A DNA stretch of 64,000 nt, taken from contig NC_089175.1 of assembly GCF_947507565.1 (NCBI RefSeq), positions 4,391,733 to 4,455,732 on the forward strand, written 5' to 3'. Shown here one piece after another: positions 21,990 through 32,919 of this stretch. Under the pieces are notes generated by a model, which saw only the letters and a program-made list of their open reading frames with translations, had not been told where the DNA came from and made no database searches. Numbering within the stretch: position 1 is the first letter of the stretch; every line of letters starts with the position of its first letter. The stretch is from Oscarella lobularis (Eukaryota; Porifera; Homoscleromorpha; Homosclerophorida; Oscarellidae). The translations under genes and the position numbers were made by a program.

Positions 21990-22810
21990 AAGACGGATTA
22001 GCTTTGTGGCATAATTAAAATAATTTAAACCTAGAGTACCTCACAATCCTTTGACCTAAATGAAAACCTAGTACATTACTTTCCTATTCTAAAACCTAGT
22101 ACATTACGGCCCTACTCTAAACCTAGTACATTATTTTTCTAAAAGACGGATTAGCCACGTGGTTTAAACGATTAAAATCTAGAGTACCTCGTACATCCAT
22201 TGACCTAAATACTGGAAATGAAACCTAGTACATTACGGTTCTACTCTAAACCTAGTACATTACATTCCTGAAAGACGGATTAGTCACGTGGTTTAAACGA
22301 TTAAAACCTGGAGTACCTTGTAAATCCATTGAAACAAATACTAAAAATGGAAACCTAGTACATTACTCTAAAACCTAGTACATACTTTCTAAAACACGGG
22401 TTAGTCACGTGGTTTAAACAATTAACACCTAGAGTACCTCCTAAATCCATTGACCTAAATAGTGGAAACCTGTATATTACGTCCTAATCTAAACCTAGTA
22501 TATTACTTTTCTAAAAGACGGATTAGGCACAATTTAGACCTAAAATTCGGATTAGATACGTAATTTAGACCTAAAAGACGGATTAGCTACGTGGTTTAAT
22601 TAAAAACCTAGAGTACCTCAAATCCATTGACCTAAAATATGGATTAGGCACGTGGTTTAAATAGTTAAAACCTAGAGTACCTAGGAAATCCATTGACCTA
22701 AAATATGGATTACGTATGTGGTTTAAATAATTAAAACCTAGAGTACCTAGGAAATCCATTGACCTAGATAATTATCCTATAATCTACAATCAACCTAGAT
22801 TACCTCAGAA
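21990..22810. repeat. minisatellite with CACGTG and CCTAGTACATTAC motifs
   Basis: Eight degenerate units start with (A)AAGACGGATTAG or a close variant (21992, 22142, 22271, 22392, 22515, 22573, 22638, 22708). Spacing is 58-150 bp. Units share CACGTGGTTTAAA, AAACCTAGAGTACCT, AATCCATTGACCTAAA and, in the longer units, CCTAGTACATTAC. Longer and shorter units alternate, indicating internal deletion of the CCTAGTACATTAC block. No coding content. Confidence 0.85.
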
Positions 22811-22819
22811 ATCCACTGA

Positions 22820-23270
22820 GAAAATGGTCTAATGTGGGTGGCGGCTGCCAGCTACTTGTTAGGGGTCAGGCCTAACTACACTATAACCTATCTCCTGCTC
22901 TCTCACCTTAGAGCAAATTGGAAAACGCCCTACCTACTGACAGCCGCCCTAAACCTTAAATGCAAGGGATGCGTGGACCCGTGCATGACTATCGTAGTTA
23001 TGCATACGCAAAGGTAAGCTGCGCGCCGGCGCAGATCAATAATGCAGTCCCCACTACATTCTCTGCCACGCACATAATTGTTTGATTTCGATTATTGATT
23101 AGCTGTATTTAATTTTTGATTTTTGATATTAATATTATCTACAAACTATTTCACGGAGGCGTACATGCGCGCGGGGTCAAATATATATGCGTACATGTGG
23201 TAAGAGTGTGAGGATTAAGCATCATGCTGTTAACCGCCGCCGTCAGGCACACGAGCGCCCTCCCGCCCCC
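22820..23270. other. no gene recognised
   Basis: Mixed sequence between the minisatellite and a CpG-rich tract; nothing supported. Confidence 0.4.
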
Positions 23271-23399
23271 TGTGCGCTACGACTCGGGCCCTCCGACAGC
23301 GGCAACGTGCAATTCGCTTAGACATGCGTCGTGGACAGAGAACCCCGCCCTTACGTGTACGCCTACACCACAGGGGCCCGTAGCTACGAAGAAGAACCT

Positions 23400-24046
23400 G
23401 AAGCGACGAGTCTTCTCCTTGCTACCTCTTCGTCTCCATCGACTTCGTCCACTTCCGCTTCGGCTGCTGGGCCCAGTCTTTGACAGCTGTCGGAAGAAGA
23501 GAATAATAATTAGATTTGACACCTTCGGTCGCGATGTATCTACTTACGAACGACGAGCGACGAGTGAAGCGGTGTCCGTCCGTCGCGAGTCGATCGTCCG
23601 CACAGCGCTACGACCTATACGCACAAAAAACACGTTAGTCGACTGGATGGATCTAAACGCGACGCGAACGACTTACCGACGCGCGTGCCACGCGGCGCCG
23701 TTCTTTCTTCTCCTTCGCCGGGGCGCAGTCCTTCGCGAAGGACTGCATGGGATTCGCTGCAAGAGAGAAAGCGCACAATTAGCTCGGTTAGTTACCGAAA
23801 TCTAGCTTCACTTACCGGTCGGCTCCGCTATCCCTTCCCTTGATTGTGGGGCTTCGGAGGCCCGCCTCGCGGCGGTAAGCCTCTTCTCGGCTGCCCCGCG
23901 AAGGAAAAAAGCTGCGTGGCGCCGATCTGCGCGGAACAGACCAGACCGTCCGTCCCGTTCTGCGCTTCAGCCGAGAATGACGCACAGATTGAGAGGTCGA
24001 TGTTTATGAGCGAATCCGAGATGGTGCGAATTCGCGTGGACAGCAT
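23400..24046 (-). CDS. possible small spliced gene in CpG-rich DNA
   Basis: On the minus strand, strong GT-AG pairs delimit short blocks (donors near 23820, 23678 and 23548; acceptors near 23760, 23620 and 23480). The joined frame encodes a small basic protein without a stop until WTKSMETKR. The 5' block could start at the ATG at 24046. No domain is recognised and the composition is arginine-rich, so chance is a real alternative. Confidence 0.2.
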
Positions 24047-24059
24047 CTTCCGGAGTGTG

Positions 24060-25030
24060 TACCACTCACGTGATGGCGAATCGTCATCTCCTCGGTCTGC
24101 ATCCGCTGCAATCGAACAGCGTTCGTCGATAGAGAGTTCGCTATCGTCGATTCTCGAGCCGCGAGACCGCGTTTCGTCGGTTCTCGGACCCAGACGAGAT
24201 CGCAGACGCGCTTATCACAATTTAGCGGAAATTAGATCGTGCGAACATTTGACGTGTGAAAACTAATTGGCGAGCTGGCGTGCTCGCGCGCTCACTCGTA
24301 CGCGGCATCCACGCGATCGCCGCTTTGCGATCGCGCGTCGCAGTGCATTCGAATCAAAATCGCGCGTCGCGCGCGTATAGAGAACGCTATCTTTCGTTCG
24401 TACGTGGCCGCACCGACAGATGTCGACGCGTGCCACGTCCAACAAAGTAATCAGACCATATAAGGAAGTGTGAAATCGTGGTGTAGGCCAAACTGCTGCA
24501 CGTGAACTCGCGAGTGTGAAGTCGCGTGAGCCGTGAGCGGTCTGCGTGTTCTCGCTTTTCTAAAACGAGGGAATTCTACTCCCAAATAGGTCTAAAGCGC
24601 TATGGGAAACATTTTTGACCAATGCAACAACGCGATTCTCAAGAATGAGCCGAAGACCTCGAGTCACGTGTTTTTTTAGCGCACGGTAACACTATTCTGC
24701 ATTTGATTCGTCCGAAAATCGTGCAAATTTGGATCAACTAACACCGCGACATGAATCGAGAACTACTAGGTACGAGTTTGGTAAAGTAAAGTCGAGATGG
24801 GGCCTCGTTCGAGGAACTCGTCACAAAATCAAAGCCAAACGCTCTTCTCGTTCTCTAGACTCATTCAATCATCTTAAAACAACAGCACATTCAATTCGGG
24901 GTCAGCAGGAACTGTCTCATCCGACGTAGAATGCAAAACGCTTCGAGAAGTAATATCGTGATACGCATCCCCACTCTAGAAACTAAAGAGCGGTTCTAGC
25001 AACGCCACGGAGAGTACGTCCTGCTCTCGG
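24060..25030. other. no gene recognised
   Basis: CpG-rich sequence (CGCGCG, TCGCG clusters around 24280-24440) with only short frames. It could be regulatory DNA for flanking genes. Confidence 0.4.
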
Positions 25031-25034
25031 TAGG

Positions 25035-25040
25035 TATATA
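25035..25040 (+). promoter_or_regulatory. TATA box
   Basis: TATATA lies 59 bp before the ATG at 25099. With a start about 30 bp downstream this leaves a ~30-nt 5'UTR. Confidence 0.5.
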
Positions 25041-25098
25041 TTGAGCGGAGTCGCGGCAGTTTTTCGGTACCCTTCAAGTTCAGTGGCCTATCAGCACA

Positions 25099-25884
25099 AT
25101 GACGAGACTCTTGCTCTTCTATTCGATTGCCGTCGCCTTAATCATCAGTCCCCTCTTCTCCGGATGGTCCCAATCGAATGCAGTGGAACGTACGAAAACT
25201 ATTGAGATGGCAGATCGTCAGTGCAGGCTAAAATGTCGTCTTTTTTAGATGAAGAACAGACAAAAATTGTGTATTCATCGAGAGTGGCTTGGAATTCGTT
25301 TCATTATTTATTACAGACATAGCAATTTTCGTGTTCAATACAAAGTCTTGACGGCGGCGTCTTCCTCCTCACTTCGTATTTCCTATTCTCAACAATGTGC
25401 CAGGCTCAAAAAGTACCTTTTTTGGTTTATTGTCCAGATGGCTTCACAGGGAAGCCGACTACATCGACATGAATTTGGACCTGAATCCGTCTCAAGATAC
25501 CAAAACGGCTTGTATCCAATTATATAGCATCGAAGTGCAACAAATTTCCTCTTAAAATCAAGATTCAATACACAAGCGAGCAAGTTGATTATCTAACGCC
25601 AACGGACACCTGTAGTATTAATTCTAGCGAAAGTAATTCGACTTCTGTTTGGAAATATTAATTAATTAATTAATTAATTGTATCAAGCAGAGAGATACAC
25701 GGCAAATTGCAATTTCAACGACAAAGACAGCTGCGGTTATCATAACAACTTGTGCAGCCTAGTTCCCTGGAAATTTAATGAGTATGCTCGCATCAAAATA
25801 TTGCCCATATTACTCCCCAGCATTGCTTTGATTGGCTTGTATGGACAACGTGCTGTAAAATCGAAAATTCGCAAGAGATTGTGA
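25099..25884 (+). CDS. secreted protein with MAM-like segment, probably degenerate
   Basis: Exon 1 (25099-25189) is a clear signal peptide (MTRLLLFYSIAVALIISPLF). An intron 25190-25248 and a likely short intron around 25265-25318 lead to a Cys-bearing segment (FSCSIQSLDGGVF ... STMCQAQ ... VYCPDGFTGKP). Frame then shifts near 25465. Further pieces continue (VDYLTPTDTCSINSSES), ending with a MAM-type N-terminal motif (CNFNDKDSCGYHNN, about 25711-25752) and a stop at 25884. A TTAATTAA repeat at 25650-25677 interrupts the array. A decayed or mis-spliced gene is likely. Confidence 0.4.
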
Positions 25885-25899
25885 TGCACCACTTCCGCT

Positions 25900-26420
25900 C
25901 ATGCCAGGGGGAAACGTCTTCGTGCTAATAGCTGGGTGGGGAGGCGTGCCTACTAACACTTTTGAGTTTGGCGCTCGAATTTCAACAATAGCTCCTTGAT
26001 TGGTCGACGTTTCACGCTGTCAAAACAGTATGTGTAGTTTTTTTTCTTTTCTTTTTCTACATTCAAACATTATTTCAATGTGATTGTGATTGTGCACGTG
26101 CCTAGTCGGTTTTTGAAATGTCGTGTTTGGGCGAGATATTTGTTGTGTTTGTCATCGTCTCAGACAGATTTGAGATTGAATTAATCGCTTCTACAGTACA
26201 GTGGGGTCAAAAATTTTAATTAGGCAGCCCTTCTTCCGTTTTCTTATGTACCTAAACAGTGAGTTGCATCCCCTCCGTACTGTACAGATGCCGCTACTGC
26301 ATCGACAAAATTCTCAACGCATGTAACTAAGTAATAGGTACATTTTGAAGAGGAATCCAACGGTTTGCTGGTGCTGTATACAATTCGAGCCTCCAGATTC
26401 CACGTGATTGATAGTGCGCT
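25900..26420. other. no gene recognised
   Basis: T-rich and mixed sequence; it includes the upstream region of CFAP68. Confidence 0.45.
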
Positions 26421-26423
26421 AGA

Positions 26424-26437
26424 ATCGTCATGGAAAC
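26424..26437 (+). promoter_or_regulatory. RFX X-box
   Basis: ATCGTCATGGAAAC fits the X-box consensus RYYNYYATRRNRAC at every position. It lies 10 bp before the CFAP68 start codon. RFX factors drive ciliary genes through this motif across animals, which agrees with the gene it precedes. Confidence 0.75.
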
Positions 26438-26446
26438 GACGTTGTG

Positions 26447-26985
26447 ATGTCTGCGTCGTCGAATCGCTTGGCTTTCTGCAGCGAGCTGCGCGCGTCCGGT
26501 CACGGCGAAGTGTGGGATCACACGGACGAGAAGAAATTTGACCAATTCGGCTGGCGAACGACGACGAGCGAAAGTGCCTACAAATCGTCGACTCTCATCG
26601 GAAATTGGTGCGAGGAAAGTTTCGACGATAAACGGGTAACGTCACCAAAGCCCCTACCATCTCAGGTACAAAACTGCAACGAAAAAAAGTGACGTAGTGC
26701 AAACCGACAATCATTACATAGTATAATCATTATTTTACCTCAACGTATGGGAAATCGTACGGGATTGCAAAGCCAAGTGGCGAAACAGCAGCATTGCAAC
26801 ACCGTGAAGGTACAGTAGCAAGATCAATATAGTATCTCCTGTGGATTGATTTTCTGTACATATTAGACACACGACCATGTGCTTTTCCTGGGCATCAGCC
26901 ACAGTTTGATTTGCCAGCACTCAAAGCCGCGTACACAGGCTATAGAACAACGTCAAGTGCAGCCTACACAAAACCAACAAAATAG
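26447..26985 (+). CDS. CFAP68: cilia- and flagella-associated protein 68 (C11orf1 homologue)
   Basis: Three exons, 141 aa: 26447-26665, 26722-26809, 26867-26985, phase-consistent. Family landmarks are all present: GHGEVW, F-x-QFGWRTTTSESAY, LIGNWCEE, PKPLPSQ, HYFTSTYGKSY, CAFPGHQPQFDLPALK, and a C-terminus ending KPTK. The vertebrate protein is a ~150-aa microtubule inner protein of axonemal doublets. The gene ends 115 bp from the oppositely oriented GRAMD1 stop. It is preceded by a perfect X-box, so ciliated-cell expression is expected. Confidence 0.93.
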
Positions 26986-27099
26986 AAATCGATTAATGAG
27001 AAAAGGAAGACCTTATCTAGTAGTAGCTTCCAACTTTTCCTATCCCTATCTAGAGTAGTACTATCTGACTAAAGGTTCTAAGGTTCTACGGTACTGTAG

Positions 27100-30000
27100 C
27101 TAATTTGTTTGCTTCGCGCTATCAATTGTACTCTCTTCAGAAAATTGATCCGTTAGTGAATGTATCTCTTTCTGCACGGCTTCCAGAGATCCTTTGATCT
27201 ACGTACAACAGATAGACTGATGAGGACTACACCCATAGTTTCCTTCACCTACTGTACCTCAGATAGAAGGTTGACTGAAAGAGACACGATAGCCTTCCAT
27301 CTAAATAATCAATAGACAATCAGTTCCTTTCTTATATATACTGTTCATGCCTTTCTAATTCAACGCTGTAAAACTGTTGCTGTTTCTTCAAAACGTCAAC
27401 TAACTTTTGTCTTGAGCCTTCAATAGATCTAAGAGACGAGAGCGTATTACTAGTACTAGGAAGAGAAGCATTCTTTGACGTACTTCATTGTCGTAAGTGG
27501 GTCGAGAACGTGTCGATAAGAAAAGAATCGATAGTAGAGAAACGCGTTAAACGCAATGAGGCATACGAGACTAATACGCACGAATCGGATAAATCATAAT
27601 CACTCATTTACGGACAGCGTGATATTATGATACCTCAGCAAAATCAGCATCCAAATGAATCGATTAGGCGAGCAACTAAAGAGAAAATAGCGCATGGGTA
27701 ATTGGAGCCTTAGTATAAAGAGACACCGGTAAACATGCTCAAAGGATCTGTTAATTAATACGTTACCAAAATTATAAATATATACTGCGAAGGCCGTTCT
27801 TTGTCCGAGTGCATAAAAATAACGAAAGGGCACCCTTTGGCTTCTATTGAGAATAAAGACAAGAAGGCGCCCTTTCCCTTCTATATAGAAAACAAGACAA
27901 AAGGGCGCCTATTGCCGTCTATAGCCGCCCTTCGCTTGACTCAATGAGTACTACATACTCGGACGGAGAACCGGTCGTCGCAGTATTTTATTTCCACTAA
28001 CGCTATCTACGTATTAATCGTTTTGTCCTCGCCTTTCTGATTGCGTCGAGCCTTCCACTACAAAAGAAAAAGCTTCACCTGACCTAACTTCTCTATTTCC
28101 TCATTGACGCTACCTGATGCTGCCCTGGATGGAGGCCGTCTCGCTGGTCTAAACGACATGGCGTTGGATCTCCTTCTTCCTGCTTTGACCGTAATTCGTC
28201 TCGGTGACGGCTGGCCAACCTGACGCTTGACTTCATCAAGGTTTTCCTCTAATAAAACAGAAAAAAAATAGTGACAGATAGGCGTGGGTCCAAGCACTTA
28301 CTTAGTATCTTGCACTGATTTTGCGTTCCTTTGATGGCACTCTTTTCTATGGCTCCCTTAATGAAAACCGACTTTCTGAATTTCACTTCCGAACAAACCC
28401 TATAGTACAAAGGCAAACCTGTCACTTCTAATGCAGTCTACTCTCCCTCTCCCCTGCAAACGTACCTCAAAACAGATGCCTGCGAACTAATTTGCCATAT
28501 GCAATATTGCACAAAAACGTAGAAACTGTCAGCAAACGGTATATTCTTATTATTAGCCTACAGGTCATGGGAACATAATCTGTATACAAACGCCAATCTC
28601 AGACCCATTTCAACCTGTACCTCAGCTTCAATGTTATAATACAAGCCGGGTTGCGAATCCTCAATCAACGTCTTAAAACCCCGCACATTCTTAAAAGATT
28701 TGTACAAGGTCTATATACTTTTCCTACCTGCGTTTCGACAATGTCAACCGACTTCGGTCCAAAGGTGGCATGTAAAGGAAGAGTATAAGAAAATTCTCTC
28801 ACGGAGACGGAGGTATCTTCATTCGATTCCCACTGTCCCCAGTTAAGATCTATTGACATACATAGTCAATAGCAAAGGTACATAAAAACTCGTGCTGACT
28901 TGTCGCTTTTCTCTGTTCCATATGACGTTCAGAAAAGGGCGACTTCGTGAAAATCATGGTGTACAAACGTTCGGCAGTGAATGGGAATTCTTCGCAGAGA
29001 AACTCTCGACCGATCGGATCTGGCACAGGACCGTCGTCTTAAACCCATCGTTATTATTATTAGTATTGATAGGAGCAGGCTTTTTTTTTGATACATTGTC
29101 GTTCTTCGCGTATTCGACTGGTAGTGCCACTAACGCCTGCCTCGTCGATTCCTTTCGGTTTGGTCTCTGCTTTGTAATGTGGCAATTCAATTAATTCAAA
29201 TTCTTCGCCATCCTAATACGAAGCCGTAAATCAATGATTGACTACCTATTTTAAAAATCTAGCCTTCTCTGCTGGCTCATCTACTGAATCGTCTCTCCAC
29301 GTTTGCTTGGCGTACTGTAGCAAATCTTGAGCTGACATTGGCTTCAAAAACAAAAAAAACAAATCAAGAAAAAATATTCCAACAACAAAAATTCACAATT
29401 ATCACCATTTCCAGCAAGACGTTTTGCCACACTTTGAACATGACGTGAAACGAAGCGTCACGAGATATAAACGACGAAAAGCCATACTAAAAAAAATCAA
29501 TCAATAAATTAATTAACAAACAAAATTCTTTCCAAATCTTCGCCCACCTTAGCGCTGTCTCCAGCGTGTATCTCAATAGCGTTGGGAAACACCAACGCCG
29601 TCTTGGCCTTGTGAATGGCCGTAACGTCACTACATCTAATTACCAACTAAAAATAAATAATTAGTAATAGCGTTCGTAGTCGAAGACTTCTCACTTTAGT
29701 CTCGTAGCCAAAAACGTTGGAAAAGAAATAAAACGACTCGGCTGTGATGTACATGCGTCCGTGCAATAAAATGTCTTTCTGGATGGCGCAGGAGTAGTCT
29801 GTCAAAAAAAGCCGTTTGCCTCTTTAGGTTTAAAAATGTGGGCGTGGTCACCGTCAATTAGAATTTCGCTCTCGGGTACGCCGTGAAAAAGTGCGTGAAA
29901 ATCGTGATTCTTCTTCTTGTAGCTCGGCTGCAATTTTAGAATGGCCTAGCGCGGAAATGCGACTCGCGTCTTTCGTTTCTTTTCTCTCGCGCGTACAAAC

Positions 30001-30306
30001 CTGATTGATGGAATTTGGCAGCGGATTGGGAGCTCCGCCTCCTTTCGACGGCGTTTCGAGCGATCGTCCCTTTCGCATGGTCGCGCTCTTTCCCGGACTC
30101 TCGACGCCGGTCTGGCCGCTTCGGAAAACGCCTCTCGTCGCGTCTCGCGTCTCGCGTACGATCGTTGCGCTTACTTTAGCGATCGAATGCGTCGTCGGTT
30201 CGTTTCCGGCGTTTCTGGCGAGATTTCCTCGGTCGGCGTCGCCTCGGCTTCTAAGTAGAGTCATTCGAGAAGCGATTGGGATCGCTGCGAGACACTCGCC
30301 GGCCAT
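27100..30306 (-). CDS. GRAMD1: GRAM domain-containing protein 1 (Aster sterol-transfer protein)
   Basis: Nineteen exons with consistent phases give about 644 aa: 30306-30001, 29945-29852, 29798-29695, 29646-29548, 29486-29406, 29341-29285, 29212-29095, 29037-28900, 28849-28728, 28671-28621, 28557-28466, 28399-28302, 28248-28079, 28057-28011, 27675-27634, 27570-27484, 27428-27342, 27300-27258, 27198-27100. Domains: Arg/Ser-rich N-terminus; GRAM (SYKKKNHDFHALF, DYSCAIQKDILLHGRMYI, VFPNAIEI); VASt sterol-binding domain (FTAERLYTMIF, SPFSERHMEQRK, VSVREFSYTLPL, SVDIVETQ); one TM (FIWMLILLSLVCLIAFNAFL); a C-terminal coiled region (LKKQQQFYSVELERHEQW). Aster proteins anchor in the ER and move cholesterol from the plasma membrane. 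The GRAM-VASt linker is shorter than in vertebrates. Confidence 0.95.
27826..27910. repeat. two-unit imperfect ~37-bp tandem repeat in a GRAMD1 intron
   Basis: Two direct units each contain GGC(A/G)CCCTTT, CTTCTAT and AA-A-GACAAGA/AACAAGACAA elements, at about 27826-27866 and 27867-27905. They lie inside the 335-bp intron before the TM exon. Confidence 0.55.
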
Positions 30307-30461
30307 TTCTCGAACAAAGGAGAGCGTCTGCTGTCGTCACGTAGCGTCGCACGTAGCGCGCGTACACTGGTTGTAAACATTCGCGAATTCACGAAATCTA
30401 GTTTCTGCAGGCGTTATTTATCTCCGAAGGGGACTTTTGGAAGGCGGCCTTTATAAGAATT
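30307..30461. promoter_or_regulatory. divergent promoter between GRAMD1 and TMEM218
   Basis: Only 155 bp separate the two outward-facing start codons. I searched both strands for an X-box and found none matching the full consensus. Confidence 0.6.
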
Positions 30462-30900
30462 ATGATCGTCGGCACAGGGATTATCATTCTGTCCGTTTCT
30501 TGGGGTGCTGCCATCATTTTCTCGTGTCTTTTTGCCAAATCAGACTCCCTAAGGTTCTTTGTGATTATTATTCACAATTTTACGATTCTATTTTTTCTCG
30601 TTTTGGTCGTAGAAAGCTGATTCCAGCCGTTCTGGGTGTGGCGCTGCTTCTCACTCTAATACTTCTTCTTATTCCGCGAGAATCGAGTGCAGATTCTGCC
30701 GATTCCAGCGTAAGAATAGAGAAAAATAGGCATGACATTAAAAGAAATTAATAATTATTCAGGAGTACGACACAACCGTGATTGGTCGCACGGCGTTGCT
30801 GATACTCGAATCTGTGTCTCTAGTGGGGGGGCTAGTGGCCATATTTGTATTATACTGTATGGAACAGATACAAGGCAATCACAAAGATAAAGATATGTAA
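30462..30900 (+). CDS. TMEM218: transmembrane protein 218
   Basis: Three exons (30462-30553, 30613-30709, 30763-30900) give 108 aa, close to the human length. Three membrane helices appear in the family order: VGTGIIILSVSWGAAIIFSC; AVLGVALLLTLILLLIPR; TALLILESVSLVGGLVAIFV. The signature after helix 2 (LLLIPRE, then the (D/E)YDTTVIGR connection) matches the DDFFIGRY region. TMEM218 is a ciliary transition-zone protein linked to Joubert/Meckel modules. It is the second ciliary gene within 4 kb. Confidence 0.88.
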
Positions 30901-30919
30901 AATAATGAAGTCAAGAAGA

Positions 30920-31040
30920 AGGACGCCATCTATTGTAAAAACCAGTACATTAGCTAATACAGAGAAAGTCACTCTATACACCCATACTTGTATTATGGGA
31001 AGGGGGAGCCCTCGCTGGAAGTAGTTAAGACATTTTGCTA
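30920..31040. other. 3' spacer
   Basis: Short convergent spacer between TMEM218 and the next gene; no feature seen. Confidence 0.4.
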
Positions 31041-31044
31041 CAAG

Positions 31045-32907
31045 TCAGGCATTGGCAGAATAACGTGATTCCAAGAAGTAACTGACAACTTGCCAAGTTC
31101 CTTGTTCCACTTCAATGACGCCGTTCTTCACGTCAGATAGCACTGCTTCTACCGCACTCATTTTTTGGTTAAATGTTGTTTGATTTTTCGTCAATTGAGC
31201 CTCTATTTTCATTAGACGCTTCTTGAGGTCTTCAATAGGCTGCCTCCATTCATCTTTCAGGATCTTCCTAAGTTCTTCTCTTTCAAGCCCCTCAGCACCT
31301 TTGCTTTCTGTTGAAACAGCCACGTCCACTTTCTTAGGTACAGTGTCTAATTTAGCTTCAACAGCTTTATCTTGGCTTATCCTAGGCAAGAATTGTGCGG
31401 ATTTTCTGCTAGAAGATTGTACTGCAAAGAAGCAGATCAGGCAAGGCATAATCTAGACTTAATTTATTAATCATTACCAGAACGGACTTTCCTTGCTGCC
31501 CTTCTCTTAACTTCCTTCTCAACAGCAGTTCTTATCATAATTTGGGGATCATTGCAGACGTCAAGCAGTTGATTGATGGCAGTATCATCGTTTAGGTTCT
31601 TATCTTTTGCCCAAGCATCAAGAATCGGTGATAGCGTATCATATTCGTCTCGCAAATCGGACGTGGTTCTTCCTAATAGAAGTGATCCAATGCGTAGGAA
31701 ATTTATAGACTTTGACATTCCCAAGTCAGAAACAACTGCAATGTAATCACTGAGAACACCACCTAGGTATAAAACAGAGCGTCTATCTGATATGACAAGA
31801 TGACTATAATCCACCTACAACGTATAACGTCAGGAGCTGCTACCACTTTTGAAAAATTAGCATCTGGCGGAGCAGCAGAGGCGAATTTTAGACCTTTATC
31901 TTAAACGCAATTTTATACAAGCAGCGTGTTAATAATAATAATAACTAAAGACAGATAGATTGAACCTGTTTGCCTTATAGTTGAAGCTGCAGCTTTGTGT
32001 GGCTCATTTATGAAAAGCAGGTCAATTGCTGAACAATATGGCAAGCCTCTAATTGGTGTCAGAGAACGATGCCACACTGGATCACATTCGTTTTTCAAAG
32101 TTCTTACCAAAATAAAGATCAACTTACCGGCAACTGTATAAATGGCCCATAGGATCTCACTCAATAGCAACAACATCACTCTGATTGAACTTAGAAAATT
32201 TCCCCCTATACAGCAATCTTAAAAATTCTCATGGCTCAACGTTTCACACGCTGCACCTTGCAATGCAAACCAAAAGGCCCAAATCGGAAGACCAGTCCAA
32301 AATATATGAATACAGCGTTGCTGATAACTGTCTTTACTTTCCGCACCACACACTTTAAAAATGAAAATGCACAGCATGTCTAGCATTAATTAATTAATTA
32401 AACCAACTAAAATTATTTGTTTTAGTTGACTTACAATACCACATATACACAAAGTATGAACTCAGGATGAATTTAGTGCATTTAATCCAAATGGGATCTA
32501 CAAAAAAGCAAACGTGCAATTTCATACTACAGTAGGCCATAACTCGCAACTTACCGCCAATAGATACGAACGGACTCCTAACGCTTTTACTAAACACGCA
32601 CATGTACTCGCCGATTGAATCCTTCTTCATATGACCGTGGCTGTAAATCCTCTCTTCATAAGGACGACCATTGCGCCACATTGCAACTCTTCTGTGGACG
32701 TTGAGCATGGGCATGAGCACGAAAGAATGACATTCCCTTTCTGTTCTGGGTTTAATGTTATTTTGGGCGGAAAGACAGAGACGGGGCAATCGCCGGTGGA
32801 GGCTTGAATCTTCGTCTCTCGAGAGGCTTCGAAAAGGAGAATTGGAGCGAAGGTGTACTTAACACCACGATCCTTACGTGGAGGATAGAAGTACGCGGAG
32901 TAGAAGC
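31045..32907 (-). CDS. Ig-TM-Death-coiled-coil receptor (5' end unresolved)
   Basis: Well-supported 3' exons: 32180-31966, 31762-31478, 31421-31045. They encode a TM helix (LLLLSEILWAIYTVAGKLIFILV) and a juxtamembrane stretch. A Death domain follows (LSDYIAVVSDLGMS ... FLRIGSLLLG ... ILDAWAKDKN ... LLDVCND), then a C-terminal coiled coil (LERE to EVEQGTWQ). Upstream, 32907-32555 holds one Ig domain (VAMWRNGRPYEER, DSIGEYMCVFSK). A frame ambiguity near 32700 and the lack of a placed signal-peptide exon leave the N-terminus open. The Death domain predicts homotypic signalling at the membrane. Confidence 0.6.
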
Positions 32908-32919
32908 CTGCGACGAAGA

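Noticed and set aside
22000-22800. Repeated units as a CRISPR array
   Set aside because: Spacing is irregular, units are degenerate and the context is a eukaryotic genome with introns.
29854-29944. Minus-strand readthrough of GRAMD1 exon 1 as a separate arginine-rich protein
   Set aside because: A donor at 30000 and the next acceptor give a phase-exact join into the GRAM domain.
30307-30461. Possible X-box for TMEM218
   Set aside because: TTGTAAAC near 30371 matches only one half-site; the RYYNYY half is not satisfied on either strand.
31223-31456. Plus-strand serine/leucine-rich frame
   Set aside because: Antisense of the coiled-coil exon of the Ig-TM-Death gene.
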